Positions 1 through 11,010 of a DNA stretch of 64,000 bases are shown here, one piece after another. This DNA comes from Astrothelium macrocarpum (taxonomy: Eukaryota > Ascomycota > Dothideomycetes > Trypetheliales > Trypetheliaceae), in the NCBI GenBank assembly GCA_021030915.1, contig JAGEMR010000005.1, positions 1-64,000 on the forward strand, read 5' to 3'. How positions within the stretch are numbered: the first letter of the stretch is position 1; every line of letters begins with the position of its first letter. Both the position numbers and the translations under genes were made by a program. The notes under the pieces are model-generated. The model did no database searches, was not told where the DNA came from, and saw only the letters and a list, made by a program, of their open reading frames with translations.

Positions 1-32
1 AAAAATATGAGATGGTGGTGCCAAGAAAAAGC

Positions 33-65
33 GGCCGTTTCGCTGATATGGCCGCTTCGCTGATC
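33..65. repeat. Short direct repeat, 17-bp period
   Basis: Two 16-base copies (33-48 and 50-65) differ at two positions: C/T in the middle and A/C at the end. They lie in a small GC-rich patch at the edge of the A+T-rich island. They may be the eroded end of a transposable element, but I cannot name the family. Confidence 0.5.
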
Positions 66-69
66 CAAT

Positions 70-1376
70 ACGTTATATGAAATATATAATATATTTATAT
101 AAATCATAAAATATTATAATCATATTTATATTAAAATAAATAATAAATTTATTAGAATTTTTTGATAAACGAAAATATAATATTAAAAATAAAAGAATTA
201 AATTAGAAAATTTTAATATTTATTTAATTATAAAAATATTATATATCGTATATAAAATAGAAATAAAATCGTATATAAAATATTATTATAAATATTTATA
301 TAAAATTGAATTAAAAAAAAAAGAATTGGAAGAAGAAATTTATATATCTAATGATTTATCAGATAATTCAGATTTAGATTTGGAGAAATGGAAGTATATT
401 GTAGATTGAGCGCATTTCGGGCGCATGCGATACGTGCGTCAAACGATGGTTTGCGCCAAGCGGTGGGGGTTGACTCTATATATTTTGAATTATTTTTTTT
501 ATTCAATTAATATACTAAAAAAATGATTTATTGAATAAAATTATTATTATTATAAAATATATTAAAAATAATATATCAAATTTATTTTGAAATAAAATCG
601 AATTAATTTTATCAAAAAATATTTTTGTTAAATAAAAAAAGATTGAAAATTCATATATTTTTTAAATAAAATTTATTTTATCATTAATAAAAAGAATTAT
701 TATTATTAAATTGTCAGATATTATTAATAATATTATAAATCTGAATATATATAATTCAAATTATAATAAAATAATATTATATTATATTATTAAATTATTA
801 TTAATTAAAATTTTAAAATTGAATTGTATTTATATTAAAATTAAAAAAGAATTGAAAATTTGATATAAAAATGATATATAAAAATATTAAAAAAAATTTA
901 TTTATTTATTTTTCATATATATCAAATCATTTTATCTGAATATATATATGAATATATTATTTTTAAAAAAAATGAAAATAATATTTATAATAATTATTTA
1001 AAATATAATTTTATTAATAAATTTAAAAAAAATTATAAAATTAAATTATATAAAAATTATTTATATAATTCTGATTTTAATATTATTAAAATAATATAAA
1101 AAATTATCAAATAATGAATTTATATAAATTATTATAATTATTTTATTCAGAATTAATTTATCAGAATTATTCATTATAAATAAAATTAATTGATTTAAAA
1201 AAAATTTAATAAATAAATATTAATGATTAAAAATCGTATATATATCTATTTGAACATTCAAAATCTTTCCATCAAATATTAATAAAACGAAAAATTAATT
1301 AATTAATAATATTATTTCAATTTTTATTTAATTCTGAATTTTAATATGATATGACTGAATTTTCCAATAACACCCG
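70..1376. repeat. A+T-rich, RIP-like degenerate repeat island
   Basis: Almost all of this stretch is A and T, with dense TpA and long poly-A/T runs. This is what repeat-induced point mutation (C to T at CpA) leaves in Pezizomycotina. The only GC-rich patch is at about 408-475. One readable tail ends in TGA at 407-409 and encodes a lysine- and glutamate-rich C-terminus, probably the end of a dead transposon ORF. The underlying element is not identifiable by eye, and I see no functional gene here. Confidence 0.7.
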
Positions 1377-1990
1377 CTATTTATTAATAAATTTGGTGGA
1401 ATTGATGGGGAAACGCGGGTTGTGTGGTCCCGATTAATTTGCCTAGATGCCTGATGCATCAGAAGCCGAGATTTTTTTTCTTGCTCAACACCACCTCAGC
1501 GTCCACCCACGCTATTCGATCTATCTATCTGTTGCTCATCCTCTTCTCTGAGTGGACTTCATATAATTCCGGTCGCTTTTCCTCCTCGTCTCGACGCTCA
1601 TATCTATTAGATAGTACTATTCTATCCATGTCTGGTCTCCACGCAAGGGTATGTCAGGTTACACGACATGGTTAAGGACCCAGCGATGAGGGCTTTTCAT
1701 ATTTGCTGCATGCAACAACCGGGGGCCCATCTCGGCAGCCATTGCTGTGTTAAGACCCACGCATATGTGTATCGTCCATTCAGTCTCTATGGTGGCGCTT
1801 AGTCTTCTTCCATCTCTTCAGAAATGGCAGTTCGGTTAGGAAAACGTCATCCGTGCTGAACGCAGTGACCAGTGTAACCCACTTTTTGCTTGCCTCCCTC
1901 TGACGTTAGGAAATTTGATTGCCTGAGCAGGGGTCACGATGGGTTAGGTAGGGTAAAACTTGACCCTTTTTCTGCAGCCCACTGGGTATA
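1377..1990. other. Non-coding flank between A+T island and transposon
   Basis: Base composition returns to normal here. The only longer ORF (1424-1675) lacks a recognisable domain and opens from a GTG codon, so I do not call a gene. The last two bases (TA, 1989-1990) are probably the target-site copy of the element that follows. Confidence 0.5.
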
Positions 1991-2054
1991 ACTCAGCGTA
2001 GGGGGTTGTGACACACCCCCTGTTTTGACACACCTCCACCATTTCGTCTCATCT
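1991..2054 (+). repeat. Left terminal inverted repeat of pogo-like element
   Basis: This 64-base sequence begins ACTCAGCGTAGGGGGTT and ends CTCATCT. Its reverse complement is found at 3715-3778 with one G/C difference near position 17. Unlike the interior it keeps normal GC content. Confidence 0.92.
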
Positions 2055-2092
2055 CATTCAATTCGCTCCACCACCCATCATACTGCTTCAAT

Positions 2093-2224
2093 ATGTCTGA
2101 TCGTGAACATACTATTATTTCTACTATTAGTGATTACGAATCTGGTGTTTATTCTTCAATAAATAAAACTGCTGATGCGCACGGGCTATTTAGATCTATT
2201 TTTTATAAACGTATCAAAAATCAA
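2093..2224 (+). pseudogene. Transposase N-terminal fragment (psq helix-turn-helix)
   Basis: An ATG at 2093 opens 44 codons before a TAA at 2225. The peptide starts MSDRE and includes DYESGVYSS, ADAHGL and a YKR-type end. This matches the layout of the psq-like DNA-binding helix-turn-helix at the start of pogo/Fot1 transposases. The frame ends where the A+T-rich decayed core begins. It is not expected to be functional. Confidence 0.75.
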
Positions 2225-3083
2225 TAAAATAATTAATTCAATCACAAATTTCAATAATAATTGATTTTTTATCAAAAGGAATTTTTCGTATAATGGATTA
2301 TTGAAAAAAATGCGTGTCAATTTTCTTTTAATCATATTCGAATTCATGAAATGATTATTCAGATTATTCATATTTTTAAAAATAATAAATTAATTAATAA
2401 ATATTGGATCAATAATTTTATATAATATAATCCATTCATTATTTTAATGATTGAATAATGATTAGATATAAAACGAATATAATATATTTCTGAAGAATTT
2501 ATTATCACGTTTATTCAATATTTTGAAAAAATATAAAAAAAATATAATATTCAACTGATAAATATATGAAATATGAATAAATAAAATCTAAATTTAAATA
2601 TATATATCAATTCTAAAATATTTATTGATATCAATAAAAAATAAATTATTAAAAAAATATCATAAAATCGAAAATGGATTATAATTATTGAAATTATTTT
2701 TTTATAAAATTATTTTATTGATTTATTTATCATTTTTAAAAAAAAAAAAATTTTAAATAAATTGATTTTATTCAAATAAATTTCTGAATTGGAATTATAT
2801 TATTTTAAAAAATGATTAAATATTAAATAAAATTAAATTCGAATAATTAAAATATATATTTGAATTATAAATATATTCTTAATATAATGAATATAAATTT
2901 TTATTATTAAATGGCCATATTAATCATATCAGTATTGAATTCTTCTATATTTATAAAATTGATTTTAAGATTGAATTAATGTTTATATTTTTTTATAATA
3001 TTTATATTCTTTAATCATTAAATTTTTATGAATTTTATTTTATCAAAATACATTATCGTAATTATATCGAATCTTTTATTTAT

Positions 3084-3683
3084 TTGAATAATATTATAAT
3101 AATCAAAAAGGATCATTTTATTTATTATTATAATTTCGTATGTCAAAAAGATTTTATAATATCAAATATTCGTATTAATTGGAAAATAACTGATTTAATA
3201 CCGTTAAATTCAGATAAATTATATAATTCATTTTTCGTATTTAATCCATATATGGAATCTAAATCTAGATCTGGGATATCATTTCAGAAATGTATTAGAT
3301 TATTCTCAATTAAGATATTTCATAATAAATAATAATTTCGGACAATTTTTCGTATAATAGGATCTATAATAAAAATGAGAAAGATAAAACGTTTATATAT
3401 AAAAACAGATAAGACATTAACATCTGTTTCAACTAATTTGGCAGCAGTAGAAGATAGAATTAGATATTTAAAATATCAAAAAAAACAGAGAATATCTAAA
3501 CCATTTAAAAAGATTATTGAGATGGATCCAAATGAGAAATTCAAAAACGCAGAACAGATTAGGCAGGAGATTGATAAAACTATTACTCCACCAGCTAAAT
3601 CAGCACCAAAAGCAAAAAAAACACCTCCTAGGCCTAATACAGAATCTGTATTTAATGATATGTGCTCAAAATTCCATATATAG
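3084..3683 (+). pseudogene. Transposase C-terminal fragments
   Basis: Two separate frames remain. 3084-3332 carries NIRINWK..DLIPLNSDKL, resembling the NIRxxWxxTGLIPLNPDKV stretch that follows the DDE domain in fungal pogo transposases. 3375-3683 encodes a 102-residue lysine-rich tail containing DPNEKF and EQIRQEID, as in Fot1-type C-termini. The two pieces are out of register with each other and with the N-terminal fragment, so this is a relic. Confidence 0.65.
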
Positions 3684-3714
3684 CTGTAGTTGTTGAGAAT
3701 ATTGATGAAATAAT

Positions 3715-3778
3715 AGATGAGACGAAATGGTGGAGGTGTGTCAAAACAGGGGGTGTGTCAGAACCCCCTACGCTGAGT
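3715..3778 (-). repeat. Right terminal inverted repeat of pogo-like element
   Basis: This is the inverted copy of 1991-2054, ending just before the flanking TA at 3779-3780. Confidence 0.92.
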
Positions 3779-4280
3779 TATTTTGGAGCTGAAATCCAAA
3801 CCAATTTAGTAAGCTAACCTGATGCAGCGATCACTAGGCCTGATTGAATCGATTCACAACTTATTCAGGCAAAGCTCTAATTGCGAGATGTGCAAAGGTC
3901 TATCATTTCCAACCGAATTTAGGTTTGGAATGTATTGGGCTGGGTAAAGCCATCGGGTATACCCGAGCTGCTATGATCTCTAACCCCAACGAGGCCAACA
4001 TGTTCAGCTCTGGCCTTTAATTGGATGATTGATCCCGAAATGCGTGCCAACATACAGCCAAGGTTTCATTACCGCTCGTTATGGTAATTGCGGCTCGTCT
4101 GTGCGGCTTTTGATCTTCAGACATACGAAGAAAAGTCTAGATTCAGTGGAAACCTGCAGTGATATTGTAGACGAGGATAGTGGGATTAGTGTCTTGCATT
4201 TCTCTCAAGTCTGGCATGGTCCCTCTCCTCCTTACAACTACAGTACTTTTTAATACTATTAGCCAATAACCAAATGGACT
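3779..4280. other. Intergenic: transposon to kelch gene
   Basis: I see no supported gene. The ORF at 4029-4253 has no recognisable domain. The kelch-gene promoter must lie here, but no clear TATA box stands out. Confidence 0.5.
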
Positions 4281-6315
4281 ATGGCTCCTATTACGATATA
4301 CAGCCTCCTGTGCCTCCTTTCTGGCGTGAATGTGAGCTGGGCCCAGTCCTTAGATCCGATACAAGACATGTGTGCTCGTTGGCATCACCAATGTTCGTAA
4401 ATACAAGTCTGTGTATTTTCATTCTCCGAGCTCATAATACTTTTTCATAGCTACGATTCACAATGGTTTTCTCTATATTGACGGCGGGGTTGAAACATTC
4501 AAGTATGGCAATACAAAGATCCTGGGATTTAGTAAGACCATTGCCAGTTACGACAGTGTGGTTTTTTCTAACAAGCCCGCAGATGAGCAGCTTATACGAG
4601 TGGACATGCGGGATTCGTGGGATTGGCGAGTAAACATTTCTCAATTAGGAATCCCAAAATCGCCGGACCCTACTACAGGCACAGCTCCTCCGAGCTACGT
4701 ACGAGGTGCGTTATTTCAAGGACGCGCAAATACGTCGACCATCTACAGTTTTGGAGGCACAGTGTGTCTTGCCAACAAGAGTTTTCCCGGATGGCAAGGT
4801 CAGCAGCCAGACCAATACTCGTTGTGGTCTTACGATACATCTGGGCAGACTTGGCAGCAACACAGTGTCTCCTCATCTGTGCCGCGGCGACCCAATCGAG
4901 GGGCTTCTACAGAGGCATCGAACTTGGGTTTGGCTTTCTATTTGAGTGGTCAAATAGATCGCGGAAGCTCCTCGGCTACAGAATATATGGGCAATTCCAC
5001 CGAAAATCTGCAAGGCACCCTTGTCCTGGATACCGATACTCAAACGGCAAGGAACATTTCGACCATGTCCCTGGGGAACTCCCGAGTGAGTGGCGGCCTT
5101 GAATATATTGAAGGACTTGGTTCCAATGGCGTAATTATCGCCCTCGGTGGCGTGCAGTATGATGGAACAAGTGCTACGAATGCAACTAATGGCGTCGCTG
5201 TAAGTGAACGCTCATTATACAAGTGCTGAATAATGTCATAACGTGGATAGATCAACTTTGAATCTGTCGATTTGTGTGATAATTTTCTAGGCAATGGTAC
5301 CTGGTACAGCCAGCCAACGACTGGAGATATCCCTCCTTGGCGCACCGACTTTTGCCTGACGACGGCTGCTGCCCAAGATAATTCAAGCTATAATATGTAC
5401 AGCCCATTGATTGTGCATTGATGCCAGTTACTGACATAGTATAGTTACATGTACGGCGGAATCAATCCGAACAACCTTACTACATACGATGACGTCTACG
5501 TACTATCTCTCCCTGCCTTCAGGTGGATCCAGGTCTATGGTCCTGGGGAAAGCCCACGATGGGGTCACACATGTCATTTTGTGGGCAACAGGCAAATGCT
5601 CACTGTGGGTGGTACTATCGACAATAGCATTTACAATATCGAGACCACAGGCGCCACCATCAATACGACCGCGTTGACCTGCGACTGGGAATACCAAGGC
5701 GTTGCGATCTATGACATGACCGAACTGCTTTGGGGTTCTGTGTTTGACGCATACGCCGCTCCGTATGAGGTCCCTGCTCCTATCAATTCCGTTATTGGGG
5801 GCTCTGGTACTGGTAATGCGACATTGACTCAACCAGTAGGAGGGTTCGCACAGCCTGCTGTGGCAACAATGTTTGCGAATCGAGACAATGCAAACATCAC
5901 ACAACGACCTTCGGCGCCAGCAACATCATCTTTATCATCTGCGCGGCCTGCTGCGTCCCCTGGCAGCGGTCATGCTGGGACTATAGCTGGATCAGTTGTT
6001 GGAGGCGTCGCAGCACTTGCACTTATGGTTGGCGCAGTAATGTTGTTCATGTCCAAAAGCACTAAGACAAAGCGAAGTCGACAACAGCAGATGCTCCAAA
6101 TACCCGAATCGGGCTCCAACAACGGCGCGGAGCTATTGCATAATGAAGCTAGAGGAGAAGAGAGTCACGAAGTTGGAGGAGACCAGTGCCACGAAGTCGG
6201 AGGAGAACAGTGTCACGAAGTCGGAGAAGACTACCGCCACGAAATGCCAGACCCCGGTGCACCACGCTGGGAGCTTCCCAATACCCAGCAACGAGCAGAG
6301 TTGGGGTCGACATAA
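4281..6315 (+). CDS. Secreted/membrane-anchored kelch-repeat protein, 625 aa
   Basis: Four exons: 4281-4392, 4451-5199, 5251-5396 and 5445-6315. The phases close and give 625 codons plus stop. The first ~21 residues form a signal peptide. The body is a galactose-oxidase-like kelch beta-propeller, seen in motifs such as LYIDGG, IIALGGV, YMYGGINPN and RWGHTCHFVG. A Thr/Ser/Pro-rich stalk leads to one membrane helix at about residues 512-540, starting GTIAGSVVGGVAAL. A basic stop-transfer stretch and an acidic tail with an 8-residue tandem repeat follow. Fungal proteins with this architecture sit at the plasma membrane or wall; their ligands are unknown. The first intron uses a GTTCGT donor. I chose it because the GTAAAT four bases downstream breaks the frame, whereas this one restores the kelch start (HQS.I..GFLYIDGG). 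Confidence 0.85.
6166..6247 (+). repeat. 24-bp coding tandem repeat (8 aa x ~3.4)
   Basis: Units begin at 6166, 6190 and 6214, with a partial copy from 6238. They encode HEVGGDQC, HEVGGEQC, HEVGEDYR and then HEM in the cytoplasmic tail of the kelch protein. Differences between units are mostly synonymous or conservative, which suggests expansion by slippage under selection for protein sequence. Confidence 0.85.
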
Positions 6316-6924
6316 CTACAGATGCCGTCTTGCTTTCCAGAACGATCAAGTAATCAGGTGTCCTAGAGTCGGCCCACCTTAGACAAAGGGATACTAGGAC
6401 AGGTTTAAAAAGTCGTGACTTCTTGTAATGTCTACTGTACGATACTTCGATGGGCTGTCCAGCCTCTGCTCTCATATTACTCTTGGTGCTCAAGTCAGGG
6501 CTACGCTGAGTCCCATTTCTGGACTGTCAGTCATGTTGGTCTGCAATGTCAGTCACGCGTCCTCTATGCGGTGGGGTTCGCCAATTTCATGTGAGGATAA
6601 AGAGCGTGACTACGGCTTAGTTTTACCGTTCTCGTGAGGGACCGGACATATGAGCTGGGCTCCCAAATTCTTGAATCTGAACACTGCTAGACCATACAGT
6701 ATGTTTCGCAATCGCTGCACAGGTATGCCGAAAATATAAACCTATTTGTATGGCGCAACTTTGTGGCAGAACATGCTTCAGAGTCAGCATCTAATCCTTC
6801 ATTAAAATGTAAAAATAGTTCTGTAATAGGGTATCGTCTCTTTAAAGTCAGTCTTTTATTCGTTTGTTTTTTGGCAATCGATAATTGACAAAACCACTAA
6901 TTCCAGAAAACTCATGTAGTACTA
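6316..6924. other. Intergenic, convergent 3' ends
   Basis: This lies between the 3' ends of the kelch gene (+) and the HET gene (-). It holds no ORF with a recognisable domain and is expected to contain both 3' UTRs. Confidence 0.5.
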
Positions 6925-8825
6925 TCAGTGTATTTCAAAAATCTGTTCCTCCAGATTTTGTAGCTCTCCATTCATTATCCCGTAGACATATGCGAATCCT
7001 TGTATGAAGTTTTGATCGTTGTTGCGACGCAAGACTAACGGGTATGTGCTTGCCAGAGGAACAAAAACTTGATCTCCGGGTTTAGTTGGAGAAACACAAC
7101 ATCCGATCAAGTTGTTTTCCAGAACAAATATACTGGACTGCGGATAGCTGAAGTCCCAAACAGGATTACCAAAGGCTTTGTGGTCTGCGTTCAGTCCTTC
7201 ACCAGAGAGATCTGATGGTACGTATTTCTCGTATGTCTTTCTGTCAAGCCAAGTTCGCAGATAAGCGAGGAAGTTGCGGAATAGAAGCTGCTCTCTTGTC
7301 TCTCCTACAGGATTGGTGTCCTCATCCAATCCAAATGAAAGAGATGTTGCAGCAGCAGTAAGAGTCTCACGACTGAGAGGCACTTGGTCTAAGCCTTGGC
7401 TCAGTGTTGCAAGGATCCTTTGCCAGGTCTGCTTTAAAAGATCCTTACCCTCATCTGACTCGGTTATTGTGTCACCAAAGAGGCTCTGATTGTATGGCTC
7501 AATAACTTTGACGGAATCGACAACGAAACCCCCAAGGAATAAGACGTTCGAAGTCCTGTCCACCTCCCAGATTAGTCGCTTCTGACCGGCTGGCTGCCAT
7601 GGCATGTGCTTCCCAAACCTGAATGGGTTCCGGAATACCATCGCTTGGTTCCATCGAGGAATCCACGAGGGGTGCTCTGTAGTAGTGTTGTATACTAGGA
7701 CATCCGCTCTATGAAAATTCGTAAAAGCCGCTTCGATGGAATCGCGATATACTTCCATGACTGATTTGCTGTAATCAGGCCGTAGCAATTCGGCACCACT
7801 TGAAAGCTTCATCAAACCGTGAAGACTGTATATCATATCTCTGGGATCTGTGCAGGAGAAATTCGACGCAAGATATAGCATGTGAAGCCAATTGGCGCCA
7901 GAATTTTTCAGCTCTGTCGATATGGTAGAAACCCACCAGATACACGTGTTCGAAAATCCAAATTTCCTGGCCCATGCCATGTTCATCATCATGTAGCCAG
8001 CGACCAGTTCAACGTGGTTCCAGTCAATCACCTCCCCACCACAGTGAAGCATTCGTTGTTCATTGGCGTTGATCTCCTGTATTATCCACACCCTTGTAAA
8101 GTATCTATGCATGTAAAACCAGATCAGAGGGTCCCATGTCTCGTCAGTGGCAAAGTCGCAATCACTGGGAAGTGGGAGCTTATAGCGGTTTTTGAACACG
8201 ACTTCCAGGTAGATGTCCTTGACAGAGGCCACTTCTCCAATTGTGATACCGAGCTCGGAGCAAATGAAATTAGAGAATTGTTGAATTGAGCGTATTGCGC
8301 TTTTAGCTCGAGGTGGCTCTGTATCTGGTCCAACCCAGATCAGAACGGAAGTTGCACTTTGCTATATTCTCCGCATCTGACCGACTTGACGCCCGCGTTC
8401 AGGAATGTTTGCCTGATCCATACTATGGCAGCAGCAGCAGTAAGCAAGAAAACACTCAGATTGGGACTTTGTCGTGCAAAGGAGAGTCAAAGAGTTCTCG
8501 GATGTGATGAAATTCAGCCTACTTACCATAACAAGTCAGTCCATAGGAACCTTGATCGATCTTCATAGCGAAGCTGACCCAGCGCTTGATGAAGATTCAC
8601 TGTAATTTCAAACTTTTCCCCTTGGCAAATAATCGGGTACCTTAAATGGGGATCACCCCAAGTACAGGAGACTGCTTCATACTGCAGAAGATTGGCCCAC
8701 TCTGCAGCATGCAGCAAACAGGAGATAGGATCATCTTTTCCACCAGGAAGAAGTTCCAACACCCTGAAAGAGGCATTGGTTGGTAGCTCCTCGTAGCTGC
8801 AAAGTTCTGAAGAGTATGTGGTCAT
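6925..8825 (-). pseudogene. HET-domain (heterokaryon incompatibility) gene with one in-frame TAG
   Basis: Exon 1 is 8825-8527 and exon 2 is 8422-6925, with a GTAAGT..AG intron of 104 nt. Together they make 599 codons. The start is the ATG at 8825; an upstream TTG in frame is not used. HET-domain landmarks are in order: RVLELLPG, YEAVSCTWGD (family: YEALSYTWG), LWTDLLC then MDQANIPERGRQVGQM across the junction, VLIWVGPDTE, and FTRVWIIQEI. HET proteins trigger cell death when genetically different hyphae fuse. The defect is a TAG at 8364-8362 (codon 120), where the family has the tyrosine of RxIYS. Downstream the frame stays open for nearly 480 codons. The lesion cannot be spliced out without losing the conserved block. 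It may be a fresh null allele, a polymorphism or a base error. Confidence 0.8.
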
Positions 8826-9482
8826 CTTCAAATCCAGGGGTATCTATGTGATTTCGGCCAGACGCGAACCTAGATCTCTCACCTATGAACTAGCAGAGGT
8901 CTCATGCTTGACTGTATTGCTAGGCGGGAATATATAGGAGAAGTATGAGCAAAAGTAGTGTGATGAGCATCTTGCAGATATCCGGATTGAAGAGGCATGA
9001 AGCTTGAGATTGTGACAATGCTCAGGTATCTAATCTAGATCATGATTGTTCACATGCTCGACACATGACTAACTCTTTAATATGTGAATAAGGTGTGACC
9101 TTGTGAATAGATTTAAAAGAACCTGCGTTTGGGACTAAAGGTGGGCTTAAATATTCTGCGAATGTTGCACGGTCGTGCATCTGGACAGAAGCTGCGTCGT
9201 GGAGATGTTGTTCGTCTTCTCTTGAGCACGGGTTTGAGACCTAAGAGGTTGAAGTGATCATGCGTTAGCCGATCGTAAGGTAGCATATTGATACATGAGG
9301 CTTAGTCCACGTAACTATCCGATCCCCAGAATTAGATGCTCCATATCCTGTATCCCCTGATCTGTTCCAGGTGGGGTCTGTCCAGGCCTGAGTTGACAAC
9401 CCGACGACCGAGACTACAACCTTTGATCTAATGAGTCGCCATTAATTGCTCGCTGGTAATCGACCAACATCTACGCGCTAAC
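8826..9482. other. Intergenic, divergent promoters
   Basis: This spacer lies between the HET gene (-) and the NIF3-like gene (+). I see no ORF worth calling and no clear regulatory motif. Confidence 0.45.
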
Positions 9483-9923
9483 ATGGCCGCCGCAATATCC
9501 TCCGCAGCTCGCTTTAAGCTCGTCTTCCTTGTGCCGCCTGTGAACCTTGCTGCTTGCAAAGCTGCTATCTTCGCTGCCGGCGCTGGCCGCTATCCTGGAT
9601 CAGGAAACTATACTGAGTGTTGTTGGACCGTTATGGGGTTAGGCCAATTCCGCCCTGGAGATAAAGCGAACCCTCACATTGGAAGCGTTGGTGAACTTGA
9701 AGAAGTGGAAGAGGCCAGAGTCGAGACTCTGTGCGTTGGAGAGCATGTCGCAAGGGAAGCAGTCAAGGCTCTAAAAATGTAGGGTTTCATTGATCACTCT
9801 TATTGTTGCAACGAATTTTTGACTCTGAGCAATTGACCTAATGTCAGCTAACTCGGTACTTATTTTAGCGCTCATCCCTATGAGGAGCCCGCCTATGAAG
9901 TCTACAAGCTGGAGGATTTCTAA
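9483..9923 (+). CDS. Small NIF3-like (COG3323-type) protein, 116 aa
   Basis: Two exons: 9483-9778 and 9869-9923, with a GTAGGG..TTTAG intron of 90 nt. The protein shows the signatures of the stand-alone domain inserted in NIF3/YqfO proteins: FLVPP near residues 14-18, GAGRYPGSGNYTECCW at about 33-48, GVGEL-like GSVGELEEVEE at about 67-77, and the C-terminal AHPYEEPAYEVYKLEDF encoded by exon 2. The fold resembles CutA/PII trimers; the biochemical role is unresolved. Database entries sometimes call this family 'structural toxin RtxA', which I regard as a misnomer. The second exon restores the conserved HPYEEP motif, which confirms the splice. Confidence 0.85.
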
Positions 9924-10657
9924 GGCAACGATCATGAGTTATAATGTGCTGTAGTGCATAGGCATTTGCTGGCTACCAATAATCTCTCAAATAAAGATAT
10001 TTGCGAGACCGTGATGCAATTCGGAGCCGGTACAGTCCGTGGTATTGGTAGCCGGAGGAGTGAAGGCCACCTATTCAGACTGACTAAGAGGAATCATTTC
10101 AACTTTCCCACCATCCTGATTGAACCTAATTACTATGAGTAATTGTGCTGTCCGAAAATCAATTTACTCGAACTTGCATAAGCAAAAAAGGGACGCAATG
10201 ATGAAAATCAGGACCACCACCATTTTCTTAGCAGGTCGCTCTTCATAGACCAATGACGGGTGCGCACAGTTCGCATGATTCCATTTCTTTGGATTCGGCA
10301 ATCTTGACCTTCCTTAGATTCAGTACATCAGAACACGTTTTATTGCTGTTGAACCCAATAACTCAAAATTTAAAAGCTTCACCTGGTCTCGAAAACCAAC
10401 CCGAGACAAATGCAAAACGAGCATGTATATTATTTTACCCTATAACTATCTCTCTATCGTCGAAATAATCCATCTCTGATAGGTCTTGACCGCTCAGAAT
10501 CCTGGTTTAGGAATTATTACCAGCTAAAAGCTCGGAGACATAGAATAGCCGCAAGACTCGGAGGGTTCGAGCGGTCAGAGGATTTGTTGACTTGAGGGCT
10601 TGTGCCACACAAAAGTCGCAGACGTGAAAGGAACTCCTGTGCATGTATTCTGCGTGT

Positions 10658-11010
10658 CTAGCGGACACATGTCTTGCGCCTGCAGTTGGATCCGTCATAG
10701 AATGCAATACAGAAACGGGAGCCGCTTGGATATGAGGTGTCGGTTGTTGTCCATGTCTGGCATTTGCTTTCGCCCAAGTTGTGTTTCTTTCGGATATCGC
10801 AAGCTACAGCGCCGCAAGAGTAATAATTTGCCAAACATTTGTCAAGGAGATCCTCCATACCATTCCAGGCAGTTTAAAGGCATGTCTTAATTGCCGGGTA
10901 ATGCTCACAGGGTTTGCAGTTCATTCTTGTCGAGGGTATCCGTAGCGAGTGTAGAGCGAATTATGTCCCTTGCGGCACATACATTTCTCAATTGAACCCC
11001 CTGTTGAATA
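10658..11010 (-). pseudogene. Probable relic of a cysteine-rich, effector-like protein
   Basis: On the minus strand one frame runs from about 10945 to a TAG at 10660-10658 and encodes at least ten cysteines, in spaced motifs such as CKPC, NYYSCGAVAC, SRFCIAF and CRRKTC. It is broken by a TAA at about 10875 that one C-to-T change could explain. Just upstream, in another frame, a KCMCRKGH stretch (about 10960-10985) looks like the preceding part. A clean signal peptide is not visible, although a short hydrophobic start may lie near 11145. Cysteine spacing and size fit a small secreted protein, but I do not recognise the family. An intact gene with unusual introns is possible. Confidence 0.35.

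Larger units (their letters stand above)
1991..3778 (+). mobile_element. Decayed pogo/Fot1-type DNA transposon (1788 bp) with 64-bp inverted repeats
   Basis: The ends are 64-bp inverted repeats (1991-2054 and 3715-3778) with a single mismatch, flanked on each side by TA (1989-1990 and 3779-3780). TA is the target duplication of the Tc1/mariner/pogo superfamily. Total length fits Fot1-like fungal elements (about 1.8-1.9 kb). Inside are three readable pieces of a pogo-type transposase in order: an N-terminal psq-like helix-turn-helix (2093-2224), a piece resembling the end of the DDE domain (about 3150-3330), and a lysine-rich C-terminal tail (3375-3683). The DDE core between about 2230 and 3080 is nearly pure A+T and full of stops. 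RIP followed by neglect is the likely cause. The ends are intact, so it could in principle still be moved by a transposase from elsewhere. Confidence 0.88.

Noticed and set aside
70..1376. Mitochondrial DNA insertion as cause of high A+T
   Set aside because: No readable mitochondrial gene or tRNA; RIP-like TpA density next to a DNA transposon is simpler.
8423..8526. Extending HET intron 1 to the AG just after the TAG to remove the stop
   Set aside because: It would delete the conserved MDQANIPER block and break the frame downstream.
9483..9923. Structural toxin RtxA label for the small protein
   Set aside because: The sequence matches the NIF3/COG3323 domain; the RtxA name is a propagated misannotation.
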